Shown here one piece after another: positions 45,633 to 55,300 of a DNA stretch of 64,000 nt. Made by a program: the position numbers and the translations under genes. Position 1 is the first letter of the stretch, and each line of letters opens with the position of its first letter. The notes under the pieces are model-generated. The model worked only from the letters and a program-made list of their open reading frames with translations, was not told where the DNA came from and ran no database searches. The stretch comes from Paraburkholderia solisilvae. GTDB lineage: Bacteria > Pseudomonadota > Gammaproteobacteria > Burkholderiales > Burkholderiaceae. The stretch is from contig NZ_CADIKF010000039.1 in the NCBI RefSeq assembly GCF_902859875.1, forward strand, positions 1 to 64,000, in the 5' to 3' direction.

Positions 45633-47405
45633 ATGGCGATCAAAAAAGACAAGGTCGATGCGGTGATGGTCGGGTTCGGCTGGACCGGCGCGATCATGGC
45701 GATGGAAATGACCGAAGCGGGACTGAACGTGCTCGCGCTCGAACGCGGCGAGATGCAGGACACGGCGAACACCGCGAAATACCCGAATATCGCGGACGAA
45801 CTCTCGTATGCGATTCGCGGCAAGCTGTATCAGGATCTGTCGAAGGAGACGCTCACGTTCCGGCATGCGCCGGACGGTCTCGCGGTGCCTTACCGGCAGC
45901 ACGGCGCGATGTTGCTTGGCAACGGCGTCGGCGGCGCGGGCTTTCACTGGAACGGACTGACGTGGCGTCCGCACGCGTCGGACCTGCAATTGCGCAGCCA
46001 CTATGAGCAGCGCTACGGCAAGTCGTTCATTCCGGACGATATGACGATTCAGGATTTCGGCGTCAGCTACGACGAGCTCGAGCCGTATTTCACGCGCTTC
46101 GATGAAGTGGCCGGCATCTCGGGCAAGGCGGGCAACCTGAACGGCAATCTCGTGCCGGGCGGTAACCGTCACGAGTCGTGGCGCAGCAGGGAGTATCCGA
46201 CGCCGCCGCTGAAGGACGTCTACGGTGCGCAGCTGTTCGCGCGTGCCGCGCGCGAGCTCGGCTACGAGCCGTTCCCGATTCCGGCCGCGAACGTCTCGAC
46301 GCCATACACGAATCCGTACGGTGTGCGTCTGGGACCGTGCAACTTCTGCGGCTACTGCGAAGACTTCGGCTGCTATATGTATTCGAAGTCGTCGCCGCAG
46401 ACCGCGATTCATCCGGCGCTGTACCAGAAGAAGAACTTCGAGCTGCGCACGCGCTGCCAGGTGCTGCGCGTCAATCGCGATGCGAGCGGCAAGGTCGCGA
46501 CCGGCGTCACCTATATCGACGCGCAAGGGCGCGAGATCGAGCAGCCGGCCGACATCGTGTTTCTGAGCGCGTTCCAGATGCACAACGTGCGGCTCCTGCT
46601 GCTGTCGGGCATCGGCCAGCCGTACGATCCGGCGACCGGCGAGGGCGTGGTCGGCCGCAACTTCGCGTATCAGATGAACGGCGGCGTGAATGCGTTCCTG
46701 CCGCAGGGCACGCAACTCAATCCGTTTATCGGCGCGGGCGGCGGCGGTCAGTCGATCGACGATTTCAACGGCGACAACTTCGATCACGGTCCGCTTGGTT
46801 TTATCGGCGGCGCGAACGTTCGCCACAATCGAACCGGCGGCCGCCCGATCGGGCAAGCGGGCGTGCCGAAAGGCACGAAGGGCTGGGGCAGCGGCTGGAA
46901 GGCCGCTGTGCAGGACAGCTACCAGCGGATGATGACGATCGTCGCGCAAGGCTCGGTGATGTCCTATCGCGACAACTACCTGAGTCTCGATCCGAACTAT
47001 AAGGATGCCTACGGCCAGCCGCTGTTGCGCGTCACGTTCGACTGGCACGAGAACGAGTTGAAGATGACGCAGTACACGGTCGCGCAGGCTGAACGCGTTG
47101 CGCGCGTGCTGACCGATCACGTCGATGTGAACGCGCGCAAACTGGGCTCGCACTTCGATACGCGCGTCTATCAGAGCACGCATACGACGGGCGGCGCGGT
47201 GTCGGGCGGCGATCCGAAGACGAGCGTCGTGAACCGCTATCTGCAGAGCTGGGATGTGCACAACGTGTTCGTGCTGGGCTCGTCCGCGTTCCCGCAGAAC
47301 TTCGGCTACAACCCGACCGGCCTGGTCGGCGCGCTCAGCTACTGGGCGGCGCGCGCGATTCGCGAACAGTATTTGAAGAACCCCGGCCCGATGGTGCAAG
47401 CATGA
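45633..47405 (+). CDS. GMC flavoprotein dehydrogenase, large subunit
   Basis: This 590-residue FAD subunit oxidises a sugar or sugar acid and passes electrons to the cytochrome subunit. The FAD fold starts with VMVGFGWTGAI (GxGxxG, residues 12-21). NGVGGAGFHWNGLTWRP is a GMC signature. The four cysteines C236, C239, C242 and C247 (CNFCGYCEDFGC) probably hold an iron-sulfur cluster, as in the related FAD-glucose dehydrogenase alpha subunit. NPTGLVGALSYWAARAI ends the active site. No signal peptide is present; it should ride out with the Tat-exported small subunit. Subunit sizes favour gluconate 2-dehydrogenase (inference). Confidence 0.94.
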   Translation: MAIKKDKVDAVMVGFGWTGAIMAMEMTEAGLNVLALERGEMQDTANTAKYPNIADELSYAIRGKLYQDLSKETLTFRHAPDGLAVPYRQHGAMLLGNGVGGAGFHWNGLTWRPHASDLQLRSHYEQRYGKSFIPDDMTIQDFGVSYDELEPYFTRFDEVAGISGKAGNLNGNLVPGGNRHESWRSREYPTPPLKDVYGAQLFARAARELGYEPFPIPAANVSTPYTNPYGVRLGPCNFCGYCEDFGCYMYSKSSPQTAIHPALYQKKNFELRTRCQVLRVNRDASGKVATGVTYIDAQGREIEQPADIVFLSAFQMHNVRLLLLSGIGQPYDPATGEGVVGRNFAYQMNGGVNAFLPQGTQLNPFIGAGGGGQSIDDFNGDNFDHGPLGFIGGANVRHNRTGGRPIGQAGVPKGTKGWGSGWKAAVQDSYQRMMTIVAQGSVMSYRDNYLSLDPNYKDAYGQPLLRVTFDWHENELKMTQYTVAQAERVARVLTDHVDVNARKLGSHFDTRVYQSTHTTGGAVSGGDPKTSVVNRYLQSWDVHNVFVLGSSAFPQNFGYNPTGLVGALSYWAARAIREQYLKNPGPMVQA

Positions 47406-48838
47406 GACGCGCGCTGACTAAACTTCGCTCCTGGGCGGTGGGCGCGGCGGCGCTTGCCGTTGCGTTCACATTGTTTGGTGGGGCTGGCGCGCTCGCGGTG
47501 GCGGCGTCCTCCGGTGGCGCTTCGGTTGGCGCTTCGGTTGGCGCTGGTATCAGCGGCGGCGCGAGCGCGAGCATCGGCGCTGGCACTGGCACTGGCACCG
47601 GCACCGGCACCGGCACGAGCACGAGCACCGGCTTTGACGACGCGGCACTGATCAAACGAGGCGAATACCTCGCACGCGTCGCCGACTGCGCCGCGTGCCA
47701 TACCGCGGAGGGCGGCAAGCCGTTTGCGGGCGGCCTGCCACTGCAGACGCCAATCGGCACCGTCTTCTCGACCAACATCACGCCGGACGCGCAAACCGGC
47801 ATCGGCGGCGACACATATGCGGACTTCGACAACGCGCTGCGGCACGGTGTGTCGAAGGGGGGCTATACGCTGTATCCGGCGATGCCGTATCCGTCATATG
47901 CGCGCATCCAGCCGGATGACGTGAAGGCGCTCTACGCGTACTTCATGCATGGCGTCACGGCGGTTCATCAGCCGCGCACGGCAAACGGTATTCGCTGGCC
48001 GTTGTCGATGCGCTGGCCGCTCGCGCTGTGGCGCATCGCGTTCGCGCCCGGCGTCGCGGCCGGCGCGAATGCGCAAGCCGCGGATGATGCGACGGTCTCG
48101 CTCGAACGCGGCCGCTATCTCGTCGAAGGCCTCGGGCATTGCGGCGCGTGTCACACGTCACGCGGCATGCTGTTGCAGGAAAGGGCGCTCAACGACACCG
48201 GCGGCCCGGCCTTCCTGCAAGGCGGCGTGGTCGAGCAGTGGTTCGCGAACAATCTGCGCGACGATCGCGCGGACGGTCTCGGCGACTGGAGCCGCGAGGA
48301 TATCGTCGCGTTCCTGAAGGCGGGCCGCAATGCGCACTCGGCCGCGTTCGGCGGAATGCACGACGTCGTGCTCGACAGCACGCAGTACATGAGCGACACG
48401 GACCTCAGGTCGATCGCCGACTATCTGCAATCGCTTGCGCCGGCTGGTCAGCGGGCGTCGCTGGTGTACGACGATACGGCGGCGCTCGCGCTGCATGCGG
48501 GGCAGACCGGCGCGCCGGGTGCGCGAACCTTCCTCGACAATTGCGCGGCTTGCCATCGCTCGGACGGCAACGGCTACGACGGCGTCTTTCCCCGGCTCGC
48601 GCTCAGCGCAACGGTGAACGCGCAGGATCCGACTTCGCTGATCAGTCTCGTGCTGCACGGCGCATCGATGCCCGGCACGCAGAGCGCGCCGACCGTGTTC
48701 ACGATGCCCGCGTTCGGCGAGCGGCTCAACGATCAGCAGGTTGCGGACGTCGTCACGTTCATTCGCAGTGCGTGGGGTAATCAGGCGCCGCCGGTCGATG
48801 CCGACGCGGTGCGGCGCATCCGCAACGGCAGCCGGTGA
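47402..48838 (+). CDS. Triheme cytochrome c subunit of the dehydrogenase
   Basis: This 478-residue subunit has three CxxCH heme sites: CAACH (96-100), CGACH (247-251) and CAACH (381-385). A hydrophobic leader (about 11-35) exports it. Between leader and first heme lies an odd Gly/Ala/Ser/Thr region with GTGTGTGTGTGTSTSTG, encoded by hexamer repeats. The protein takes electrons from the GMC subunit and passes them to ubiquinone at the membrane. Its ATG overlaps the flavin gene by four bases (ATGA), so the three genes form one operon. Confidence 0.95.
   Translation: MRRALTKLRSWAVGAAALAVAFTLFGGAGALAVAASSGGASVGASVGAGISGGASASIGAGTGTGTGTGTGTSTSTGFDDAALIKRGEYLARVADCAACHTAEGGKPFAGGLPLQTPIGTVFSTNITPDAQTGIGGDTYADFDNALRHGVSKGGYTLYPAMPYPSYARIQPDDVKALYAYFMHGVTAVHQPRTANGIRWPLSMRWPLALWRIAFAPGVAAGANAQAADDATVSLERGRYLVEGLGHCGACHTSRGMLLQERALNDTGGPAFLQGGVVEQWFANNLRDDRADGLGDWSREDIVAFLKAGRNAHSAAFGGMHDVVLDSTQYMSDTDLRSIADYLQSLAPAGQRASLVYDDTAALALHAGQTGAPGARTFLDNCAACHRSDGNGYDGVFPRLALSATVNAQDPTSLISLVLHGASMPGTQSAPTVFTMPAFGERLNDQQVADVVTFIRSAWGNQAPPVDADAVRRIRNGSR
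47582..47629 (+). repeat. Eight hexamer repeats inside the cytochrome gene
   Basis: GGCAC(T/C/G), then AGCAC(G/C), repeats eight times in frame and encodes the Gly-Thr/Ser-Thr linker. Changes in copy number would lengthen or shorten the linker without a frameshift. Confidence 0.9.
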
Positions 48839-48851
48839 TGCTGTTTGCATG

Positions 48852-48881
48852 CCGTGCCATACCGTGCCATACCGTGCCATA
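48852..48881. repeat. Three-copy 10-bp tandem repeat (CCGTGCCATA)
   Basis: Three perfect CCGTGCCATA units are followed by decayed CCGTGGCG units to about 48900, within the 381-bp gap (48839-49219) between the dehydrogenase operon and the FUSC gene. Nothing coding is supported in the rest of the gap. Confidence 0.85.
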
Positions 48882-49084
48882 CCGTGGCGTGCCGTGGCGG
48901 AGTGCGGTGCTGTGGCGCCGTGCGGTGCCGTGCCGTGGCGCGGTGCAAAGTAAAGCAGTGCGGTGCAGTGCCGGCAGTACGGTGCGATGTGACGCCGCGG
49001 GCAGTTTCGACGGTCCGATGAAATGTGCAGCTTTTCCCGGCGCCACTGCGTGAAGGTGCGCGGCGACGCCGGGTCGACCTCTGG

Positions 49085-49122
49085 AAAATCGCCCGGCGCG
49101 CGCTAGCCGGGCGATTTTCTTT
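49085..49122 (+). terminator. Rho-independent terminator before the FUSC gene
   Basis: AAAATCGCCCGGC (49085-49097) pairs with GCCGGGCGATTTT (49106-49118), then CTTT. It can work in both directions and should end the dehydrogenase transcript. Confidence 0.9.
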
Positions 49123-49219
49123 GGCGTGGCACTTTCCGGGCTGCGTCGACGTGCGCGATACTGTGCGGTGTCAAGCATGCACTGACGCGCCCCCCCATTC
49201 GAACGACTGCGAGGCGTCT

Positions 49220-50389
49220 ATGGCTCTGGACGATTCGAAACACGCCCCCGGCGGCCCGGCCATCGCGCAAGGCGCGCGGCGACGCTCGAGCGTCGCCCGT
49301 CTGCTGCGCACGCTGACCTCGCCGTACTACCGTTACCGGAACGCGAAAGTGCTGCACGGCCTGCGTGTCGGCATCGCGATGCTGGTATCGATCGTGTTGA
49401 TCTACGCGACCGACGTGCCGCACGGCATCTGGGCATCGATTACCGTGCTGATCGTAATCGGCGGCCTGCAGCATCACGGCAATATTCGCCGCAAGGCGCT
49501 CGAGCGGACCATCGGCACGCTGCTCGGCGCCGCGCTCGGCCTGGCGCTGATCGTCCAGCACACGCTGTTCGGCTCGTTCGTCGCGACGGCGCTTCTGATG
49601 TCGGCGGTCGCGGCCATCTGCGGGTCGTTTGCGATCGGCGCGTACGGCTATATGGCGTTGCTGACCGCGATCACGATGTGCATCGTCGGCGGCTTCGGCG
49701 ACAACCAGGTGGCCGACGGCTTGTGGCGCGCGGCCGATGTCGCGATCGGCACGGTTATCGCGCTCGCGTTTTCATTCGCGCTGCCGCTGCACGCGACCTA
49801 CACGTGGCGCTACCTGCTTTCCGACAATCTGCGCGAATGCGCGCGCATCTATACGCGGATGGCGCATGGCGACTGGCTTTCCGCTGAAGAACAGAACGCG
49901 GCGTTTCTGCGCATGGGGCGGCGGCTCGTGCAATTGCGCGCGGTGATGCCGTGGGTCGCGAAGGAGATCGAGGTCGCGCCGGGGCGGCTCGATCAGATCC
50001 AGCAACTGCACCGCATGCTATTGAGTGCGTTGGAGATCATGTCGAACGGTGTGCTGACGCGTGGCGATGCGGCGCTGCGCGCCGGGTTTGCCGGGCAGTG
50101 CGGACGGGATGCGAGCGCAGTGCGCGCCGTGCTGCTCGACCTCGCGCGTGCACTGCGCTTTACGAATATGCCGCACTTCAGGATGCCCGACGCGCTGCCG
50201 CCCGCGCTGCTGGACCCTGCCGCATTCGCCGGCGCGGCCGCGGAGCTGCAAGGACCGTGCTGGTTGAACGAACGGGTCGCGGAACAGGTGGAGCGCTTGC
50301 GTGCGCTGCTCGTTGAAACCGAGCCTGGTTGGAACATCGAACGGCGCACGCGGGTCGCGCACCGGCACGAACATCAGGAACAGCATTGA
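49220..50389 (+). CDS. FUSC family transporter (aromatic acid/fusaric acid resistance type)
   Basis: This 389-residue protein has about six N-terminal helices (from about residue 45: GLRVGIAMLVSIVLIY, GIWASITVLIVIGGLQHHGN, RTIGTLLGAALGLALI) and a large cytoplasmic C-terminal helical region (after about 200). VLIVIGGLQHHGNIRRKALERTIGT matches the FUSC pattern (fusaric-acid resistance, YccS, AaeB). Such proteins export aromatic acids or act in cell-envelope stress. Neither an AaeA-like fusion protein nor an outer-membrane factor is adjacent. GAGG lies just before the ATG. Confidence 0.85.
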   Translation: MALDDSKHAPGGPAIAQGARRRSSVARLLRTLTSPYYRYRNAKVLHGLRVGIAMLVSIVLIYATDVPHGIWASITVLIVIGGLQHHGNIRRKALERTIGTLLGAALGLALIVQHTLFGSFVATALLMSAVAAICGSFAIGAYGYMALLTAITMCIVGGFGDNQVADGLWRAADVAIGTVIALAFSFALPLHATYTWRYLLSDNLRECARIYTRMAHGDWLSAEEQNAAFLRMGRRLVQLRAVMPWVAKEIEVAPGRLDQIQQLHRMLLSALEIMSNGVLTRGDAALRAGFAGQCGRDASAVRAVLLDLARALRFTNMPHFRMPDALPPALLDPAAFAGAAAELQGPCWLNERVAEQVERLRALLVETEPGWNIERRTRVAHRHEHQEQH

Positions 50390-50484
50390 CGCGGCGGCGC
50401 GTGGTGTGATGACGCGCCGCCGCGGCGGGTTGATTCATGCGAGAGATTGAGCGGACCAGTTCAGCAAACGGAGCCAGCGATCGC

Positions 50485-50529
50485 GAGTCGGCGATCTCGA
50501 GTCAACGATCCCCGAGTCGGCGATCTCGA
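50485..50529. repeat. 16-bp direct repeat
   Basis: GAGTCGGCGATCTCGA occurs at 50485-50500 and 50514-50529 in the 180-bp gap after the FUSC gene, with related CAACGAT and CAGCGATT pieces between and after. Confidence 0.8.
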
Positions 50530-50569
50530 TTCAGCGATTCCCGATGCAACGGCCCCCTCCAAAGGGTAA

Positions 50570-51001
50570 TCAATTCGTCTGACCGGCGTAGTGCGGGCTC
50601 GTCACCATCCACAGGATGCCGAAGCGGTCAGTCACCATACCGAAGCCATCGGTCCAGAAAGTCGGCTGCCAGGGCATCAGCACGTTGCCGCCGTCGCTGA
50701 GCGCGTTGAACAGCCGCTCGGCGGACGCGCGGTCGTCGCCGGTCAGCGACAGTCCGAAGCCGCTTGGCATAGCGTTTCCCGGTTCGCAGTCGCCGTCGGA
50801 CCCCATCAGCTCGGTCGCGCCGATGCGAAATGTGCAGTGCATGATCTTGTCTTCGGTGCCGGGCTTGATCGGGCGTTCGGGGTTCGGCGGCGCCTCCCGG
50901 AAATACTTCTGGAACAGCACGTCGGCGCCGAGCTTCTCGCGGTAGAACTGGAGCGCTTCTGCGCAGCGGCCGTTAAAGAAGAGGTAAGGCTGGACTAGCA
51001 T
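50570..51001 (-). CDS. PhnB/YjdN-like VOC family protein
   Basis: This 143-residue protein has the PhnB/YjdN-like VOC fold: QPYLFFNGRCAEALQFYREKLGADV, KIMHCTFRIGATELMGSDG and FWTDGFGMVTDRFGILWMV. These proteins resemble 3-demethylubiquinone-9 3-methyltransferase-like (DUF1338-unrelated) VOC members, which usually lack a proven activity. AGGGAG precedes the ATG. It is a single gene, with no partner visible. Confidence 0.9.
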   Translation of the reverse strand: MLVQPYLFFNGRCAEALQFYREKLGADVLFQKYFREAPPNPERPIKPGTEDKIMHCTFRIGATELMGSDGDCEPGNAMPSGFGLSLTGDDRASAERLFNALSDGGNVLMPWQPTFWTDGFGMVTDRFGILWMVTSPHYAGQTN

Positions 51002-51176
51002 CGTTGTCTCCCTGGATCAGCGTGTCGCGCGCGTCATTGGCGAAACACAAGCTGTGCTGACGATTCTAGTCCGCGTGTCTCGCGAGACTGTGAAAGTTTG
51101 ATTGCCTGGCGCGCGCTGGGCGCAAGACGATACGGATGGCGCACATGGCACGCCGGCACATCACACGATGCATCAT

Positions 51177-51210
51177 AAAAAAGCGCGTACGGCAGAAAAG
51201 CCGTACGCGC
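51177..51210 (-). terminator. Rho-independent terminator of tal
   Basis: On the minus strand the stem GCGCGTACGGC/GCCGTACGCGC (51183-51193 with 51200-51210) is followed by six T residues (51177-51182 as A on the plus strand), 70 nt after the tal stop. Confidence 0.92.
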
Positions 51211-51279
51211 CGTTTTCCACGACACGCATTGCCGGACACGCTGCGGACAACCGCCCGCGCCGCGCCCACAACGCACTGT

Positions 51280-52233
51280 TTAACGCAGCGATTCGATCAG
51301 CTTTTCGAGCTTGACCGCATCGGCGGCGAACACGCGGATGCCTTCGGACAGCTTTTCGGTCGCCATTGCCTCATCGTTGACGAGGAAACGGAACGACGGC
51401 TCATCGACCGGCACGCGCGCGATTTCCGCATTCTTGCTCGCATCCGGCGACAGCTTGCGTTCGACCTTGTCCGTGCTGTCGTGCAGCTTTTGCAGCAGGT
51501 CCGGGCTGATCGTCAGCAGATCGCAGCCGGCCAGTTCGAGAACCTGACCCGGCGTGCGGAAGCTCGCGCCCATCACTTCGGTCGGGTAGCCGAACTTCTT
51601 GTAGTACGCGTAAATGCGGCGCACCGACTGCACGCCCGGGTCGTTCGCGCCGCCGTCGCGCGCCTCGTCCCAGTTGCTGCCGGCGTTCTTCTTGTACCAG
51701 TCGTAGATGCGGCCGACGAACGGCGAGATCAGCTGCGCGCCCGCTTCAGCGGCGGCGGCCGCCTGCGCGAGCGAGAACAGCAGCGTCATGTTGCATTTGA
51801 TGCCTTCCTTCTGCAGCACTTCGGCCGCGCGGATGCCTTCCCACGTCGAGGCGAGCTTGATCAGCACGCGCTCGCGCTCGATGCCCGCTTTCTTGTAGTG
51901 CGCGATCAGCTCGCGCGCCTTGTCGAGCGACGCTTTCGTGTCGAACGACAGCCGTGCGTCGACTTCGGTCGATACGCGGCCCGGGACGATTTTCAGAATC
52001 TCGGTGCCGAACGCGATCAGCAGATGGTCGATGATCGCGCCGACCGGCTTCGACGCGTGATCGCGCACGGTTTTTTCGAGCAGAGGCTTGTAGTCGTCCT
52101 TCTGCACGGCCTTCAGTACCAGCGACGGGTTGGTTGTCGCGTCTTGCGGTTTGTACTGGGCGAGTTGCTGGAAGTCGCCGGTGTCGGCGACGACAGTCGT
52201 GAATTGCTTGAGTTGATCGAGTGCAGTAGTCAT
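51280..52233 (-). CDS. tal: Transaldolase
   Basis: This 317-residue enzyme moves a dihydroxyacetone unit between sugar phosphates in the pentose phosphate pathway. Lys126 in [11 protein letters not shown] (E. coli Lys132) forms the Schiff base. Asp17 (VVADTGDF), Asn35 (DATTNPSL) and the acid in [12 protein letters not shown] complete the site. The length matches TalB-type enzymes. A strong terminator follows. No other pentose-phosphate gene is adjacent. Confidence 0.97.
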   Translation of the reverse strand: MTTALDQLKQFTTVVADTGDFQQLAQYKPQDATTNPSLVLKAVQKDDYKPLLEKTVRDHASKPVGAIIDHLLIAFGTEILKIVPGRVSTEVDARLSFDTKASLDKARELIAHYKKAGIERERVLIKLASTWEGIRAAEVLQKEGIKCNMTLLFSLAQAAAAAEAGAQLISPFVGRIYDWYKKNAGSNWDEARDGGANDPGVQSVRRIYAYYKKFGYPTEVMGASFRTPGQVLELAGCDLLTISPDLLQKLHDSTDKVERKLSPDASKNAEIARVPVDEPSFRFLVNDEAMATEKLSEGIRVFAADAVKLEKLIESLR

Positions 52234-52614
52234 GTCGAGCCTTTAAGGCGCGTGCGCGCCGTGGTCAGAAAATGATGACGCTGCCGGTGGTGCCGATCTG
52301 TTGCCGGCTGGCCGGCGAACCGGTCATCCCGCAGGTCCCGCAGTGCCGGGGCGGCGCGGCATTCGATGCCGGCGCGCAACGGCCTCCCGATAGATGGCCG
52401 CCACGCGTCGCACGGAATACCGTCCGATCCGTTCATTTTATGGCGGATCGGCTGCCCGTGGTTCGATTGGTGGTGCGGGCCGCATGCGGCGGGCGTCCGG
52501 CGAGCCTTGTGCGTCGCCGGAAAGCCGCATCCGGCGTGCCATGCGCGTGTATTCAGGCGCTCGGCGGGCGCCGGAGCGTTGCGCCGTATGCAGCCGCCGC
52601 ATGGCGCGCGGGCG
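52234..52614. other. 381-bp gap between benE and tal
   Basis: No gene, repeat or hairpin with a T tract is visible. The bases next to 52234 must hold the tal promoter and ribosome site, but no clear boxes are seen. Confidence 0.4.
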
Positions 52615-53826
52615 TCATCGCTTGCGTGCGTTCAGCACGAACTGGGTCAGCACGCCCGCGACCAGACCCCAGAACGCCGAACCGATCGACAGCAACGTCA
52701 ATCCGGACGCGGTCACCATAAACGTGACGAGCGCCGCCTCGCGTTGCCGGCCGTCCTGCATCGCGTTTGCGAGGCCGCTCATGATCGAGCCGAACAGCGC
52801 GAGCGCCGCGACCGACACGACGAGCGCTTTGGGCAGCGCGGCGAAGAGCGCCGCGATGGTCGCGCCGAACACGCCGGCGATCAGATAGAAGACGCCGCAC
52901 CAGAGCGCGGCCGTATAGCGCTTTGTACGGTCTTCGTGCGCGTCGCGGCCGGTGCAGATTGCCGCGGTGATCGCCGCCAGATTGATGCCGTGCGAGCCGA
53001 ACGGCGCGAGCAGCAACGATGCGAGGCCGGTGGTCGCGATCAGCGGCGAGGACGGCGTCGTGTAACCGTCGGCGCGCAATACCGCGATGCCGGGCACGTT
53101 CTGTGACGCCATCGCGACCACGAACAGCGGGATGCCGATGCTGACGATCGCGGACAGCGAGAACGCGGGCACGGTCAGCACCGGCTTCGCGAGCGCGATC
53201 TGGAAGTGGCTGAATTCGAGCAGGCCGAGGCCGCCGGCCACCGCCGCGCCGACCAGCAGCGTCGTGACGATCGCGTAGCGCGGCGCAACCCGCTTCACCG
53301 CGAGGTACGTGAAGAACATCGCGAGCACGAGCGCGGTCTGGAATTGCGCGGCGCGAAAGATTTCGATGCCGATCTCGAACAGGATGCCGGCGAGCAGCGC
53401 CGAGGCGATGCCGGCCGGAATCTTTTTCATCAGCGTGTCGAACCAGCCGGTCAACCCGACCGCGGTCAGCAGCAGTGCGCACGCGATAAACGCGCCGATC
53501 GCCTGCGCATAGCCGACGTTCGGCAGCGACGCGACCAGCAGCGCGGCGCCGGGCGTCGACCACGCGATCACGATCGGCGCGCGAAAGCGCAGCGACAGGC
53601 CGATCGTGCAAAGCCCCATGCCGATCGACAGCGCCCAGATCCACGACGAAATCTGCGCATCGGTCAGATGCGCGGCGCGGCCGGCCTGGAACATCAGCAC
53701 GAGTGAGCTCGTGTAGCCCGTCATCATCGCGACGAAGCCGGCGACCAATGCCGATAGCGACGTATCGGCAAGCGGTCTCAATGGAGCGGGCGCGGCGGGC
53801 GACAGATTGGGAGAGGGGGAACTCAT
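52615..53826 (-). CDS. benE: Benzoate/H+ symporter BenE
   Basis: This 403-residue inner-membrane protein has about 11-12 helices and matches BenE. Marks are SLSALVAGFVAMMTGYTSSLVLMFQAG near the N-terminus, APIVIAWSTPGAALL, PLFVVAMASQNVPGIAVLRADGY, LLAPFGSHGINLAAITAAICTG and the last helices FGSIMSGLANAMQ. The family takes up benzoate with a proton. No benzoate catabolic genes (benABCD, cat) are within the window, so it may carry another aromatic acid or serve a distant pathway. Lone gene. Confidence 0.92.
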   Translation of the reverse strand: MSSPSPNLSPAAPAPLRPLADTSLSALVAGFVAMMTGYTSSLVLMFQAGRAAHLTDAQISSWIWALSIGMGLCTIGLSLRFRAPIVIAWSTPGAALLVASLPNVGYAQAIGAFIACALLLTAVGLTGWFDTLMKKIPAGIASALLAGILFEIGIEIFRAAQFQTALVLAMFFTYLAVKRVAPRYAIVTTLLVGAAVAGGLGLLEFSHFQIALAKPVLTVPAFSLSAIVSIGIPLFVVAMASQNVPGIAVLRADGYTTPSSPLIATTGLASLLLAPFGSHGINLAAITAAICTGRDAHEDRTKRYTAALWCGVFYLIAGVFGATIAALFAALPKALVVSVAALALFGSIMSGLANAMQDGRQREAALVTFMVTASGLTLLSIGSAFWGLVAGVLTQFVLNARKR

Positions 53827-54087
53827 GCGAACGAGGTCTCAGAGATTGTTATGTTGCGTTATTGTGTTGCGTGATTGATACGGTTTGACGCGAATTCAGT
53901 GCGGCATTCTGCCGCATTCTGTCGCGTTTTGTCCTGTTTGTGCGCGCGGTGGACCGAGGGTTTGCCCGCGTCGGTCGGCACAATCGCGCAGCGGCAAGCC
54001 TGCTGCGGGACTGTTCGTCACACCGGACTCCGCAACGGCGCGCGCCCGCGATGGCCCGCATCCGCAACGGTCTGCCCGCGCGGCGAT

Positions 54088-55266
54088 CTACTTGCTGAGC
54101 ACCCGCATCGCCGCTTCGAGTCCGGCGAGCGTGAGCGGGTACATCCGGTGGCTGAGCACCTCGCGAATCACCGACACCGACTGCCGGTATTCCCACAGAC
54201 CTTCCGGTTCCGGATTGAGCCACGCGAAGTGCGGGAAATGGTCGGCGAGGCGCCGCAGCCAGATCGCGCCCGCTTCATGGTTGTTGTATTCGACCGAGCC
54301 GCCCGGTTGCAGCACCTCGTACGGGCTCATCGTCGCGTCGCCGACGAAGATCAGCTTGTAGTCCGTAGTGAACTTGTGCAGCACGTCCCACGTCGACGTG
54401 CGTTCGGTGTGGCGGCGTCGATTGTTCTTCCACAGGAAGTCGTACACGCAGTTGTGGAAGTAGTAGAACTCGAGATGCTTGAACTCGGCCTTCGCGGCTG
54501 AAAAGAGTTCTTCCGTGCGTTTGATGTGATCGTCCATCGAGCCGCCGACGTCGAGCAGCATCAGCACTTTCACGTTGTTGTGCCGCTCCGGCACCATCTT
54601 CAGGTCGAGCCAGCCGGCGTTCGCGGCGGTGCTGCGGATCGTGTCGGGCAAATCGAGTTCTTCGGCCGCGCCTTCGCGCGCGAAGCGGCGCAGGCGCCGC
54701 AGCGCGACCTTGATGTTGCGCGTGCCGATCTCGACCTGGTCGTCGTAGTCGCGATACGCGCGCGCGTCCCACACCTTCACCGCGCTGCGATTGCCCGCGG
54801 CGTCGTCGCCGCCGATACGGATGCCTTCCGGGTTGTAGCCGCCATTGCCGAACGGCGAGGTGCCGCCTGTGCCGATCCATTTGCCGCCGCCTTCGTGACG
54901 GCCCTGCTGCTCGTCGAAGACCTGTTTCAGGCGTTCCATCAGCTTGTCGAGGCCGCCGAGCGCTTCGATCTGCGCCTTTTCCGCAGGCGTCAGATCGCGC
55001 TTCATTTTGTTGACGAGCCAGTCGTCGGGCAGATCGAGCGCGAGCGCGGCCGTCTGTTCGATGCCCTTGAAATACTCGCCGAACGCCTGGTCGAACTTGT
55101 CGAAGTACTGTTCGTCCTTCACGAGCGTCATGCGCGACAGATAGTAGAACTCGTCGAGCGACGGTGCGATCACGTTGGCTTTGAGCGCTTCGAGCAGCGT
55201 CAGATATTCCTTCACCGACACCGGCAGTTTCGCGGCGCGCAGCGTATAGAAAAAGTCGATCAGCAT
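54088..55266 (-). CDS. CoxE-like VWA-domain protein
   Basis: This 392-residue cytoplasmic protein has a helical N-terminal half (LIDFFYTLRAAKLPVSVKEYLTLLEAL) and a von Willebrand A fold after about 230. The metal site reads LLDVGGSMDDH (Asp239, Ser243), with Gly where most MIDAS motifs have Ser. GGTSPFGNGGYNPEGIRIGG is a conserved loop in this group. VWA proteins of this kind work with MoxR ATPases to remodel or insert metal cofactors. The MoxR gene is immediately upstream on the same strand (34-bp gap). Confidence 0.93.
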   Translation of the reverse strand: MLIDFFYTLRAAKLPVSVKEYLTLLEALKANVIAPSLDEFYYLSRMTLVKDEQYFDKFDQAFGEYFKGIEQTAALALDLPDDWLVNKMKRDLTPAEKAQIEALGGLDKLMERLKQVFDEQQGRHEGGGKWIGTGGTSPFGNGGYNPEGIRIGGDDAAGNRSAVKVWDARAYRDYDDQVEIGTRNIKVALRRLRRFAREGAAEELDLPDTIRSTAANAGWLDLKMVPERHNNVKVLMLLDVGGSMDDHIKRTEELFSAAKAEFKHLEFYYFHNCVYDFLWKNNRRRHTERTSTWDVLHKFTTDYKLIFVGDATMSPYEVLQPGGSVEYNNHEAGAIWLRRLADHFPHFAWLNPEPEGLWEYRQSVSVIREVLSHRMYPLTLAGLEAAMRVLSK

Positions 55267-55300
55267 GCCGGATTCTCCGCCGTGCGGCGCCCGCTCAACT

